Shown: positions 36,638-45,577, numbered from the stretch's first letter. The stretch is DNA of 64,000 nucleotides from Belliella buryatensis (GCF_900188245.1 NZ_FZOK01000012.1:98247-162246); one strand, 5' to 3'. Program-made: numbers and translations. Notes: generated by a model from the letters alone, not told the origin.

Positions 36638-37375
36638 CTAAAGCCTCTTAATCTCAATATTTCTGAACCAAACTTCATCCCCATGATCTTGGAGAGCAAT
36701 TTTACCTGATTTGAAAGTACCAAATCCAGGCATGTCTTTAAACTTACTGCCAGCAATCAATTCCTCCCATTCAGGAGTCCAAAGTGTCGTTTCTACAACT
36801 TTAGTCCCGTTAAGGTGAAGCTGCAGTAGCCCATCTTTTGAGATAATCTCCGCAAGATTCCATTCACCTACAGGCCTCACAGTTTCTTCGGAAGACTCAA
36901 TCAGGTCATACAAGTCACCTGCGCGGTGGGTTTTGATTTTTGCATCGGGGTGTCCATCATTGTCTAGCACTTGCATCTCCATACCTGTCATCCATGGATA
37001 GACATATTCTTCTGATTCATGCACGTAGAAAATAATCCCACTATTGCCGTCTTTTGCAATTTTCCATTCTACTTTAAGATGAAAATCATCAAACTCACCT
37101 TCAGTTACAATATCTCCTCCATCACCAGTTTGCCAACCATCCTTATTGGTGGCATCAAGGTAGATTGCACCATCTTGAATTTTCCATGCAGCACCTACGT
37201 CTCCCCCTCCATATTTTTTCCAGCCATCGAAAGACTCTCCGTCAAATAAGCTGATCCATTCTGATTCCACTTCTACTCCTTCTGTCTGAATAGTTACTTC
37301 TCTTACTTCTTGAGTACCTCCACATGCAAAAGCTGTGGATGCAATCAAAAATAAGCCATAAGTTGATTTCATCAT
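36638..37375 (-). CDS. DUF1080 (3-keto-disaccharide hydrolase-type) lipoprotein
   Basis: A 245-residue lipoprotein (lipobox ASTAFACGG) followed by one DUF1080 jelly-roll domain. Family markers are ISLFDGESFDGWKKYGG, WKIQDGAIYLDATNKDGW, FDDFHLKVEWKIAKDGNSGIIFYV, GMEMQVLDNDGHPDA and IALQDHGDEVWFRNIEIKRL. DUF1080 members are lectin-like, and some cleave 3-keto-glycosides. It is the last gene of a leftward trio with a cytochrome c (37379) and a sugar isomerase/epimerase (37824), three bases from the cytochrome. The GMC oxidoreductase across the divergent intergenic region would make its keto-sugar substrate. Confidence 0.88.
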   Translation of the reverse strand: MMKSTYGLFLIASTAFACGGTQEVREVTIQTEGVEVESEWISLFDGESFDGWKKYGGGDVGAAWKIQDGAIYLDATNKDGWQTGDGGDIVTEGEFDDFHLKVEWKIAKDGNSGIIFYVHESEEYVYPWMTGMEMQVLDNDGHPDAKIKTHRAGDLYDLIESSEETVRPVGEWNLAEIISKDGLLQLHLNGTKVVETTLWTPEWEELIAGSKFKDMPGFGTFKSGKIALQDHGDEVWFRNIEIKRL

Positions 37376-37378
37376 GAT

Positions 37379-37801
37379 TTATCTTTTAAGTAATAATACA
37401 TATTTGATCATATCTTCCACATCTGCTCTTTCTAGATGTGGGTGTGACGGCATTTGGATTTCACCCCAATTACCCACATTGCCGTTGATCACATGGTCAG
37501 TAAGCAAAGCCACATTTTCTGGTGTGTTTTCATATTTTTCAGCTACATCAGCATAAGAGGGTCCAACAACTTTTCTTTCTACCATGTGACAAGCTGTACA
37601 ACCTGCTTCTTTTGCCTTGGCTGAACCTGTGATGAATACAGGATCATCTTTGTATTTATCTTCGAGACTCACCTTAGTCTCTTGCGCAGGTGCAGAAGAG
37701 GTGGTTGAAGACTGTGAAGATTCTTGACTTCCTCCGCCACAAGCGTATGTCATCAAAGAAATGGCAACAAGGCCAAAAGAAAATAATTTGAGTGATTTCA
37801 T
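37379..37801 (-). CDS. Monoheme cytochrome c lipoprotein
   Basis: A 140-residue lipoprotein (lipobox LMTYACGGG), a Ser/Gln-rich linker, then a class I cytochrome c domain with CTACHMVERKVVGPSYADVA and the Met ligand in IQMPSHPHL. The class resembles cytochrome c-551/552 proteins. It sits three bases before the DUF1080 gene and 22 after the isomerase/epimerase gene. In GMC dehydrogenase systems a cytochrome c accepts the electrons, so it is the likely partner of the GMC protein at 41479. Confidence 0.9.
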   Translation of the reverse strand: MKSLKLFSFGLVAISLMTYACGGGSQESSQSSTTSSAPAQETKVSLEDKYKDDPVFITGSAKAKEAGCTACHMVERKVVGPSYADVAEKYENTPENVALLTDHVINGNVGNWGEIQMPSHPHLERADVEDMIKYVLLLKR

Positions 37802-37823
37802 TTTGTTTAATTTATTGATGGTC

Positions 37824-38876
37824 TTAGATTCCTAATATTTTTTTATTGAAGTTTTCATCAGCTCCAGTGCCTGCAAAATCATCAAAAGCCTTATCCGTCA
37901 CTCTGATGATATGATCAGCAATAAGCTGAGCGCCCTCTATGGCTCCTTGCTCCGGGTGCTTGATCGCACACTCCCATTCTAACACAGCCCAACCGTCAAA
38001 GTCATACTGCGAAAGTTTGCTAAATATACCACTAAAATCAACTTGGCCATCGCCGAGCGAGCGGAATCTTCCTGCTCGATCGATCCAACTTTGATAACCT
38101 CCATAGACACCTTGCTTGCCCGTAGGATTGAATTCAGCATCCTTGACATGAAACATCTTAATTCGCTCATGATAAAAATCAATAAATTGTAAATAATCCA
38201 AGCATTGTAACACAAAATGACTCGGATCATAAAGGATATTTGCACGCTTATGGTTATTGACTTTTTCTAAAAACATTTCAAAGGTAATCCCATCATGTAA
38301 ATCTTCTCCAGGATGCAATTCATAACAAAGATTTACGCCATTATCTTCAAAAACATCCAAAATTGGCATCCAACGTTTGGCCAATTCCGTGAAGCCAGTT
38401 TCTACCAAACCAGCTGGGCGCTGTGGCCATGGATATACAGTATGCCACATCAATGCTCCAGAAAATGTTGCATGGGCTGTTAATCCAAGATTTTTGGAAG
38501 CCTTAGCGGCATATTTCAATTGCTGTGTAGCCCACTTTGTTTTTCCTTTCAAGTCTCCAGCTAAATTTGCTGGTGCAAAACCATCGAAAAGTTCATTATA
38601 CGCAGGATGAACAGCGACCAACTGACCTTGAAGGTGCGTAGAAAGTTCTGTGATTTCTAAACCTGCTTCATTGACAATTCCTTTGATCTCGTCAGCATAT
38701 GTTTGACTTTCAGCAGCTTTTTGCAAATCGATCATTCTAGAATCCCAAGAAGGAATCTGCACGCCATAATACCCTACAGAAGCCATCCATTCACATATAC
38801 TCTTTAAATTATTGAAGGGCGCTCGATCATCTGCAAACTGCGCGAGAAATATTGCAGGACCTTTTATTGTTTTCAT
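37824..38876 (-). CDS. Sugar phosphate isomerase/epimerase family protein (cytoplasmic)
   Basis: A 350-residue AP-endonuclease-2-type TIM barrel without signal peptide. Metal and substrate motifs include LCYELHPGEDLHDG, ILYDPSHFVLQCLDY, MFHVKDAEFNPTG and WAVLEWECAIKHPEQGA, carrying the Glu/Asp/His residues that bind the divalent cation. It may isomerise or eliminate a keto-sugar inside the cell. First gene of the leftward trio. Two related TIM barrels in the opposite arm (40574, 43793) are exported, so the cluster holds one cytoplasmic and two periplasmic versions. Confidence 0.88.
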   Translation of the reverse strand: MKTIKGPAIFLAQFADDRAPFNNLKSICEWMASVGYYGVQIPSWDSRMIDLQKAAESQTYADEIKGIVNEAGLEITELSTHLQGQLVAVHPAYNELFDGFAPANLAGDLKGKTKWATQQLKYAAKASKNLGLTAHATFSGALMWHTVYPWPQRPAGLVETGFTELAKRWMPILDVFEDNGVNLCYELHPGEDLHDGITFEMFLEKVNNHKRANILYDPSHFVLQCLDYLQFIDFYHERIKMFHVKDAEFNPTGKQGVYGGYQSWIDRAGRFRSLGDGQVDFSGIFSKLSQYDFDGWAVLEWECAIKHPEQGAIEGAQLIADHIIRVTDKAFDDFAGTGADENFNKKILGI

Positions 38877-39324
38877 AGGTTTGATTTTTATTGAAATTTG
38901 ATTTTAGCTTATTTACTTTATGTCATGTCCACAATCTAACAAATCTATTTCCGAAGATTACAAGAATCAGTTGCGGATAAATGTATTGAAGTAATAATAA
39001 ATAAATTGAGAAAACCATTCCCATCTTGATGCATTAAATTAGATTTGGGAATAGGCTTTCGCAACCGATTTCGACTTAATATTTTGAATATTTGAACCGA
39101 AAAGAACTTTTTAATTGACTTTATCTATCTATTGCCAAATAAATTGAAAATCCATTTTTTCAATTATTTTTGATACTTACCATTCCAATGACTTATATGA
39201 CTATTCGGATTAGTAAAAATTAAAATTAACAGAAAAAGCCTAAATTTTAAACTTAAAATTAATAGTTTGCCATTCTATACGATTAAAATAAAGCTACTGT
39301 AAACCTATTAACCATTCTAAATTA
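38877..39324. promoter_or_regulatory. Divergent promoter region of the sugar-oxidation cluster
   Basis: 448 bases between two divergent transcription units, with no gene. -7-like boxes occur on both strands: TAGATTTG on minus at 38947-38940 and TAGATTTG on plus at 39040-39047. Neither has a clear TTTG at the right distance. The GCAACCGATTTCG stretch (about 39060-39072) is a rough palindrome that could bind a LacI-type regulator; this is weak. Confidence 0.35.
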
Positions 39325-40560
39325 ATGAGTACAGGAATTCGTTTTCGCCTCTCTTTCATGATGTTCCTTGAGTTTTTTATTTGGGGATCATGGTTCGTAA
39401 CTCTAGGCACTTTTCTTGGTGCCAATCTCAATGCTACAGGTACACAAATTGCCACCGCATTTTCTACACAATCTTTTGGTGCCATCATAGCCCCATTTAT
39501 CATAGGGCTGATTGCTGATAGATATTTCAATGCAGAAAAAATCCTAGGACTGCTTCACCTGGTGGGGGGTGGATTGATGTTTTTACTTTATCAGTCCACA
39601 GATTTCACAGCATTTTATCCAATGTTATTGCTATACATGATCTTATATATGCCTACGCTTGCATTGGTCAACTCAGTTTCTTTCAATCAAATGAATGATC
39701 CTGAAAAAGACTTTTCAAGTATTCGTGTTTGGGGTACCATAGGCTGGATCGTTGCAGGCTTGGCCATCAGCTATGCATTTACTTGGGATACTGCTGAAAA
39801 TATTGCTAATGGATTTCTTAAAAATACATTCCTAATGGCTGGCATAGCGGCAGTAATTTTAGGTTTATTTTCATTTACACTTCCAGCTACACCTCCCAAA
39901 GCAGATAGATCACAAAAGCTGAAAGTTTCCGAAATTCTTGGATTAGATGCACTTCGGCTACTAAAAGAAAGGAATTTTGCAGTATTCTTCATCTCTTCTA
40001 TCTTGATTTGTATTCCATTGGCTTTCTATTATCAAAATGCCAATCCATTCTTGACGGAGATAGGCGTGACTAACCCAACAGGAAAAATGACTATCGGTCA
40101 AATTTCAGAAGCCTTGTTCTTGCTATTATTACCGATTTTCTTCAAGAGATTTGGTTTCAAAAAAACCTTGCTTTTGGGAATGATCGCTTGGGTTTTGAGA
40201 TACATTTTGTTTGCATTAGGTAATGCTGATAGTGGGCTTTTCTTATTGATCATTGGGATTGCTCTACATGGCATTTGTTATGACTTTTTCTTTGTCTCAG
40301 GACAAATTTATACAGACTCCAAGGCAGGAGATAAATTCAAATCAGCTGCTCAAGGACTGATCACATTAGCAACTTATGGAATAGGAATGCTAATCGGATT
40401 CTTTGTTGCTGGGAAGGTTTCCGATATGTATTTAGCAACTGATGGATCACATAATTGGGAATCTATCTGGATGATTCCTGCAGGTATCGCTGCTATAGTT
40501 GTCGTATTCTTCTTGATCTTTTTCAAGGATGAATCAAAAAAATCAACAAACCTATCTTAA
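39325..40560 (+). CDS. MFS transporter of the nucleoside:H+ symporter (NupG-like) family
   Basis: A 411-residue permease with twelve spans. It opens FRLSFMMFLEFFIWGSWFVTLGTFLG, the signature of the NHS/NupG-like branch, followed by GLIADRYFNAEKILGLLHL and DFSSIRVWGTIGWIVAGLAISY. C-terminal half markers are GICYDFFFVSGQIYTD and SAAQGLITLATYGIGMLIG. In Bacteroidota these transporters often sit in sugar-degradation clusters, so here it probably imports a sugar or keto-sugar and not a nucleoside (inference). First gene of the rightward arm. Confidence 0.9.
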   Translation: MSTGIRFRLSFMMFLEFFIWGSWFVTLGTFLGANLNATGTQIATAFSTQSFGAIIAPFIIGLIADRYFNAEKILGLLHLVGGGLMFLLYQSTDFTAFYPMLLLYMILYMPTLALVNSVSFNQMNDPEKDFSSIRVWGTIGWIVAGLAISYAFTWDTAENIANGFLKNTFLMAGIAAVILGLFSFTLPATPPKADRSQKLKVSEILGLDALRLLKERNFAVFFISSILICIPLAFYYQNANPFLTEIGVTNPTGKMTIGQISEALFLLLLPIFFKRFGFKKTLLLGMIAWVLRYILFALGNADSGLFLLIIGIALHGICYDFFFVSGQIYTDSKAGDKFKSAAQGLITLATYGIGMLIGFFVAGKVSDMYLATDGSHNWESIWMIPAGIAAIVVVFFLIFFKDESKKSTNLS

Positions 40561-40573
40561 CCTATATAATTGT

Positions 40574-41449
40574 ATGAAATCAATCAATCGGCGAAATAGC
40601 CTGAAAAAAATGATGATGGGTACATTGGCTGCGGGAGCCGCACCACTCATACATCTGAACGCAAAAGCTATGCCTCAAACTCAACTCAAAGGGAATGTAA
40701 ATCATGCCGTCTGTGCATGGACCATGCCTCACTTATCTCTTGACGAACTTTGTAAAGCAATCAAGAAAATCGGATTCAACGCAATAGATCTCGTTGGCCC
40801 TAAAAATTGGCATATTCTTCAAGAAAATGGAGTAGACTGCTCCATGTGTAATGGTGCAGAAATCAATCTTGTCCATGGGTTTAATAATAAAACTTATCAC
40901 GATCAGCTTGTTAAAAATTACACAGAAGTCATTCCTCTTGTGGCCAAAGCAGGTTATAAAAACTTAATCTGCTTCAGTGGAAACAGAGATGGTATGGATG
41001 ATGAAACGGGTCTTCAAAACTCAGTTGAAGGTTTAAAAAAAATAATAGGATTGGCAGAACAACACAATGTCACCTTAGTCATGGAACTACTCAACAGTAG
41101 AGTCAATCACCCAGACTACATGTGTGACAAGACATCATGGGGAGTTGAGTTGTGTAAAAGGCTTGGAAGTGATAACTTTAAGCTACTCTATGACATTTAC
41201 CACATGCAGATCGACGAGGGTGATTTGATCCGTACGATTAGAAATAACCATCAATACATCGCCCATTATCACACAGCTGGTAATCCAGGTAGAAATGAAA
41301 TTGATCACACGCAAGAGATTTACTACCCAGCTATAATACGTGCAATTGTAGAAACAGGATTTCAAGGTTATGTCTGTCAAGAATTTATCCCAAAAAAGGA
41401 AGATAAATTGGCATCATTGGAAGAGGCAATTAGAATCTGCGACGTTTAA
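40574..41449 (+). CDS. Tat-exported TIM-barrel isomerase (hydroxypyruvate isomerase-like)
   Basis: A 291-residue protein from the ATG at 40574. A Tat signal (NRRNSLKKMMMGTLAAGAAP) precedes a TIM barrel resembling hydroxypyruvate isomerase. Metal and active-site residues are VTLVMELLNSRVNHPDYMCD, FKLLYDIYHMQIDEGDLI, IAHYHTAGNPGRNEIDHTQEI and GYVCQEFIPKKED. The exported location makes the classical hydroxypyruvate role unlikely; isomerising or cleaving an oxidised sugar in the periplasm is more plausible. 13 bases after the transporter, 29 before the GMC gene. Confidence 0.88.
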   Translation: MKSINRRNSLKKMMMGTLAAGAAPLIHLNAKAMPQTQLKGNVNHAVCAWTMPHLSLDELCKAIKKIGFNAIDLVGPKNWHILQENGVDCSMCNGAEINLVHGFNNKTYHDQLVKNYTEVIPLVAKAGYKNLICFSGNRDGMDDETGLQNSVEGLKKIIGLAEQHNVTLVMELLNSRVNHPDYMCDKTSWGVELCKRLGSDNFKLLYDIYHMQIDEGDLIRTIRNNHQYIAHYHTAGNPGRNEIDHTQEIYYPAIIRAIVETGFQGYVCQEFIPKKEDKLASLEEAIRICDV

Positions 41450-41478
41450 AGAAAATTAATAAGCTCAAAATAATTATC

Positions 41479-43155
41479 ATGGCAAATCAATATGATGCAA
41501 TCGTAGTTGGCTCTGGAATCAGTGGCGGCTGGGCTGCGAAAGAACTTACAGAAAAGGGACTTAAAGTCCTTCTACTCGAAAGAGGTCAAAATGTAGAACA
41601 CATAAAAGATTACAAGACAGCGACACAAGCTCCATGGGAAATCCCCCATAGGGGAAGAAGAACTATCGAAATGATAGAGAACCACCCAAACCTCAAAAGA
41701 GACTACGTCCTTAATGAACAAAACCTAGATTGGTGGGCTCATGAAGCTGATTCTCCTTATGTAGAAAAAAAACCTTTCACATGGTTCAGAGGCAATGTTG
41801 TAGGAGGGAGATCATTGATGTGGGGAAGACAGAGCTATAGGTTAGCAGACTTAGACTTTGATGCTAATCTTAAGGAGGGAATTGCAGTAGACTGGCCAAT
41901 CAGATACAAGGACCTTGCACCTTGGTATAGCTATGTAGAGAAATTTGCCGGAATATCAGGATCTAAAGATGGCATACCACATCTTCCGGATGGTGAGTTT
42001 CAAAAACCAATGGATCTGAATTGTGTAGAAAAAGATGTAGCAGCCAGAATCAAGGCAAAATATGGCAATGCAAGACATATGACTATAGGAAGAGTAGCCA
42101 ATATTACTGAGCCGCTACCGGGTCGAACTAATTGCCAGTACCGAAATAAATGCTGGCTAGGCTGCCCATTTGGAGGCTACTTTAGTTCACAGTCCTCAAC
42201 ACTCCCTGCCGCTATGAAAACTGGCAACTTAACCCTAAGACCTTACTCAATTGTAAGTAAGCTGCTTTACGATAAGGACACACAAAAGGCAACCGGAGTA
42301 GAAGTAATTGACGCAGAGACTAATGAAGTAATTGAATTCAAATCCAAAATTGTATTCTTGTGTGCTTCAGCTATAGCCTCTGCAGCAATATTGATGCGGT
42401 CTGCTACTGATATTTGGCCAGAAGGATTAGGATCAAGCTCTGGAGAGTTAGGTCACAACATTATGGATCACCACTTTAGAGTTGGTGCCAACGGAACTAT
42501 GGAAGGCTACGAAGACAAATATTATTTTGGCAGAAGACCAAATGGCATCTATGTTCCAAGATTCAGAAACATCGGTGATGACAAAAGAGACTATCTGAGA
42601 GGCTTTGGCTATCAAGGTAGTGCTTCTAGATCAGGATGGAGTAGAAATGTTGCAGAAATCAACTTCGGAGCATCTCTTAAAGAAGCATTAAGCGAACCAG
42701 GTCCATGGAGTATGGGAATCACTGGTTTTGGCGAGATTCTTCCATACCATGAAAACAAAATTTCACTCAGCAAGACTGTCGTTGACAAATGGGGCCTTCC
42801 AGCATTAGAAATGGATGCAGAAATCAAGGAGAATGAGAAAAAAATGCGGGTTGACATGATGAATGATGCCGCAGAAATGCTCGAATCTGCAGGCTTGAAG
42901 AATGTCAAAACCTTTGACTCCGGTTATACTTTTGGCCAAGGTATCCATGAAATGGGCACTGCAAGAATGGGACGTGACCCAAAAACATCAGTCCTAAATG
43001 GAAATAACCAAGTATGGGATGCTAAAAACGTATTTGTAACAGACGGAGCTTGTATGACTTCCGCAGCAGCACAAAATCCATCTTTGACTTATATGGCCTT
43101 AACTGCAAGAGCTGCAGCGTTTGCAGTAGATGAACTCAAAAAAGGCAATCTCTAA
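41479..43155 (+). CDS. GMC-family flavin oxidoreductase (sugar dehydrogenase large subunit)
   Basis: A 558-residue GMC oxidoreductase. FAD fold: AIVVGSGISGGWAAKELTEK and LLLERG, then GNVVGGRSLMWGRQSYR. The catalytic region has GIHEMGTARMGRDPKTSVLN and FVTDGACMTSAAAQNPSLTYMALTARA with the active His and Asn. A cysteine-rich insert (TNCQYRNKCWLGCPFGGYFSS) is as seen in cytochrome-linked gluconate 2-dehydrogenase and glucoside 3-dehydrogenase types. No signal peptide of its own; export probably rides on the Tat-signalled small subunit (43173). It would oxidise a sugar hydroxyl, likely C3, passing electrons to the cytochrome at 37379. Confidence 0.92.
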   Translation: MANQYDAIVVGSGISGGWAAKELTEKGLKVLLLERGQNVEHIKDYKTATQAPWEIPHRGRRTIEMIENHPNLKRDYVLNEQNLDWWAHEADSPYVEKKPFTWFRGNVVGGRSLMWGRQSYRLADLDFDANLKEGIAVDWPIRYKDLAPWYSYVEKFAGISGSKDGIPHLPDGEFQKPMDLNCVEKDVAARIKAKYGNARHMTIGRVANITEPLPGRTNCQYRNKCWLGCPFGGYFSSQSSTLPAAMKTGNLTLRPYSIVSKLLYDKDTQKATGVEVIDAETNEVIEFKSKIVFLCASAIASAAILMRSATDIWPEGLGSSSGELGHNIMDHHFRVGANGTMEGYEDKYYFGRRPNGIYVPRFRNIGDDKRDYLRGFGYQGSASRSGWSRNVAEINFGASLKEALSEPGPWSMGITGFGEILPYHENKISLSKTVVDKWGLPALEMDAEIKENEKKMRVDMMNDAAEMLESAGLKNVKTFDSGYTFGQGIHEMGTARMGRDPKTSVLNGNNQVWDAKNVFVTDGACMTSAAAQNPSLTYMALTARAAAFAVDELKKGNL

Positions 43156-43172
43156 TTTTAAAAGAAAAAATT

Positions 43173-43730
43173 ATGGCAATGAATAGAAGAGACGCAATTA
43201 AAAGCTTTGCCTTGATGATGGGTGGAGCTATGGTTGGTGCCAACGTAATACTCACAGGGTGTAGTCCTGAAGATCAGATCTTAGGTCTAGAATTTACTCC
43301 AGAGCAGATCGCCTTCCTAGATGAAATAGGAGAAGCCATCATCCCCACCACAGATACACCAGGTGCAAAAGCCGCGGGCATTGGGGAGTTTATGGTTATG
43401 ATGGTCAAAGACACTTACAATGGAGACCAGCAATCTATTTTCATTTCAGGACTGAATAGCCTCAAAAAAGACTTCAAAACTGCTTATGGTAAGGATTTTA
43501 TGAAAGCAACCATCGAGGAGCGTACTGATTTCTTGAATGAAATGAACCAGAAATCCAATCAAAGTGAAGATCGAGAACCAAAAGTAATCGGAATGCTCAA
43601 AGACCTTACCGTCTTAGGATACTTTACTTCAGAAATCGGTGCGACTCAGCAGCTGAGATTCGTTGAGGCACCAGGAAGATATGATGGTTGTATGGATTAC
43701 CAAAAAGGTGATCGCTTGTTTGCTTTATAA
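43173..43730 (+). CDS. Gluconate 2-dehydrogenase subunit 3 family protein
   Basis: A 185-residue small subunit with a twin-arginine signal (NRRDAIKSFALMMGGAMVGAN) running into a lipobox-like VILTGCSPE. The mature part matches the subunit 3 family (FTPEQIAFLDEIGEAIIPTTDTPGAKAAG and LRFVEAPGRYDGCMDY). These subunits carry the flavin partner through the Tat system and stabilise it. It follows the GMC gene by 17 bases, in the usual order for membrane-attached sugar dehydrogenases. Confidence 0.93.
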   Translation: MAMNRRDAIKSFALMMGGAMVGANVILTGCSPEDQILGLEFTPEQIAFLDEIGEAIIPTTDTPGAKAAGIGEFMVMMVKDTYNGDQQSIFISGLNSLKKDFKTAYGKDFMKATIEERTDFLNEMNQKSNQSEDREPKVIGMLKDLTVLGYFTSEIGATQQLRFVEAPGRYDGCMDYQKGDRLFAL

Positions 43731-43792
43731 TATAATCTAACATCAAGGGAGACTTTAATAAGTCTCTCTTGAGCTTTAAAAACCTCTCACCT

Positions 43793-44695
43793 ATGAAAGA
43801 TAGAAGAAAATTCATTCAACTCACAGCTGCCATGAGTATGGGAGCCATTTTACCATTACAGTTTTGTAGCCCCAAAAAAGAACGTGACAACAGCTCACAG
43901 GAAGCCGCAATAGGACCCCTGAAAGGGAGTTTAGGAGCCTTCGGTCTACAACTATGGTCTGTGAAAGAAAGTATGTCTGAAGACCCAAAAGAGACCATAA
44001 AGAAAGTAGCTTCTTTTGGCTATTCACAGATTGAAGGCTTCAACGGCGGTAGAGGGATTTTTTGGGGAATGAAGAACACAGAATTTAAAAACATGATGGA
44101 TAATCTTGGGTTAGACTTTTTTGCTTCCCATACCAATACATTTGAAAACTTAGAAAAGCAGGCAGCAGAAGCTGGAGAAATCGGCATGAAATACCTCATC
44201 AACCCATATGTAGGACCTCAAAAGTCAATGGATGATTTCAAACGTTTAGCCGACGATTTCAATCAACATGGAGAAATTTGTAAACAAAACGGTATTCGGT
44301 TTGCCTATCATAATCATGGTTATACTTTCGAAGAACTAGAAGGTCAAATACCTCAAGAATACTTGATAGAGAATACTGATCCAAACCTAGTAGATTTTGA
44401 ATTGGATCTTTATTGGGTTTATACAGCAGGACATGATCCCATTAAGTGGTTGGAAAAGTACCCTAATAGATTCCCAATTGGTCATGTAAAGGATAAAGAT
44501 GCCAATGTTGAAGTTTCAGAGCCTCAAGGTTCTACTATATTAGGCACTGGAGTTTTAGATTTTCCTGCAATTCTAGGAAAAGGCAAAGACAATGGAATGA
44601 ACTACTTTGTAGTGGAGCAAGAACGCTTTGAAGGAACCACTCCAATGGAAGCTGCCGAAAAAAACGCTAATTACATGAAAAATCTTAGCCTTTAA
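43793..44695 (+). CDS. Exported sugar phosphate isomerase/epimerase family protein
   Basis: A 300-residue protein from the ATG at 43793 (MKDRRKFIQ). The signal has twin Arg and ends in LQFCSPK, so it is a Tat-type lipoprotein. The mature part is a TIM barrel with FAYHNHGYTFEEL, VDFELDLYWVYTAGHDPI, IGHVKDKDANVEV and YFVVEQERFEGTTP; these Glu, Asp, His residues form the metal site. 62 bases after the small-subunit gene. Related proteins have been linked to 3-keto-glycoside cleavage, which fits the cluster. A hairpin follows at 44701. Confidence 0.88.
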   Translation: MKDRRKFIQLTAAMSMGAILPLQFCSPKKERDNSSQEAAIGPLKGSLGAFGLQLWSVKESMSEDPKETIKKVASFGYSQIEGFNGGRGIFWGMKNTEFKNMMDNLGLDFFASHTNTFENLEKQAAEAGEIGMKYLINPYVGPQKSMDDFKRLADDFNQHGEICKQNGIRFAYHNHGYTFEELEGQIPQEYLIENTDPNLVDFELDLYWVYTAGHDPIKWLEKYPNRFPIGHVKDKDANVEVSEPQGSTILGTGVLDFPAILGKGKDNGMNYFVVEQERFEGTTPMEAAEKNANYMKNLSL

Positions 44696-44700
44696 ATGAA

Positions 44701-44727
44701 ACAAAGCCCCAAAAAAAGGGGCTTTGT
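44701..44727. terminator. Terminator ending the rightward sugar arm
   Basis: Ten-bp perfect stem ACAAAGCCCC/GGGGCTTTGT with an all-A heptaloop, just after the last cluster gene and before the convergent gene at 44750. The T tract is weak on the plus strand. Confidence 0.65.
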
Positions 44728-44749
44728 TGCTTATTCTTTGGATTAACAA

Positions 44750-45403
44750 TCAGTCTATAAGTTCAGATTTGATATTCCTAGAAGTATATATCAATAGATA
44801 GATAATTAGTAAAAGCATAGCTAAAGCTGCTATTTCAAATTGTGCCCATATTCTTGATCTATTGACTACTTTTTCTGAATTATCTGCTAGTCTCCGCCCC
44901 TCTTCTATTTGGATTAGAGATAATTTCTCCAAATCAGTAATCGCACGCTCTATATGTTCATTATAAATATGCACTTGAGCTGTATTGATCCCAAATTCAT
45001 CTGAATACAAAGATTCATAATCACTGATCCTTAAATTATTCATAATAATACCTTTGAAATCTCCCAAAAACTCTTCCTCCGCATCTGTTAGATTAGTGGT
45101 CTCAAAAGTCTCCACTGTTTTTAAGATTTGGTCTTCATAATCTTCAATCTCCTCCAATACATGAGAGTAATCACTTTCTTCCCAACAATGATTAACCAAT
45201 AGCTTTATTCGAAATAGATTTTCTGAAATAGAGAAAATATAACTCTCAACAACTAGTCTATCCTCATAAACTGATATGAATGATGCCTCAAGTTCATTGA
45301 AATTTTTCCTATCCAATATATTTTTTCCAAAAATCACCAACAATAGAAAGGTCAAAACAATAGCTGCTTTGAGTTTATTATTCAAAGATTTTGGGGTTTT
45401 CAT
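44750..45403 (-). CDS. MCP-like four-helix-bundle sensor protein without output domain
   Basis: A 217-residue membrane protein. It has a first span at about 10-27 (KAAIVLTFLLLVIFGKNIL), a helical extracytoplasmic region of about 160 residues with heptad-like acidic and hydrophobic spacing, and a second span (WAQFEIAALAMLLLIIYLLIYTS) followed by a short cytoplasmic tail (RNIKSELID). This is the layout of the 4HB_MCP ligand-binding module, but the HAMP and signalling domains are missing. The protein ends just 9 residues after span 2. It is either a stand-alone module or the remnant of a larger receptor. Confidence 0.65.
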   Translation of the reverse strand: MKTPKSLNNKLKAAIVLTFLLLVIFGKNILDRKNFNELEASFISVYEDRLVVESYIFSISENLFRIKLLVNHCWEESDYSHVLEEIEDYEDQILKTVETFETTNLTDAEEEFLGDFKGIIMNNLRISDYESLYSDEFGINTAQVHIYNEHIERAITDLEKLSLIQIEEGRRLADNSEKVVNRSRIWAQFEIAALAMLLLIIYLLIYTSRNIKSELID

Positions 45404-45544
45404 AGTTTCTTCAATTTGGGGTTATAACTGTTTAATGATGCGAAAATTTGCTAAAAATTATCACAACTGAAATAAAGTAAAAGAAAAGTTTAAAACCAAA
45501 ATTAAGTAGTGATTGAAGAATTATTATCTTTCATAAATTTATAA
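45404..45544. other. AT-rich spacer before the tRNA array
   Basis: About 140 bases upstream of the 44750 gene. No recognisable element beyond AT-rich sequence. Confidence 0.5.
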
Positions 45545-45573
45545 AAATAAAAAAAACCTCCATTGCTGGAGGC
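45545..45573 (-). terminator. Terminator of the distal tRNA-Arg
   Basis: On the minus strand, a CCTCCAGCAATGGAGG stem-loop is followed by a run of eight T. It closes the tRNA array. Confidence 0.8.
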
Positions 45574-45577
45574 TCTG

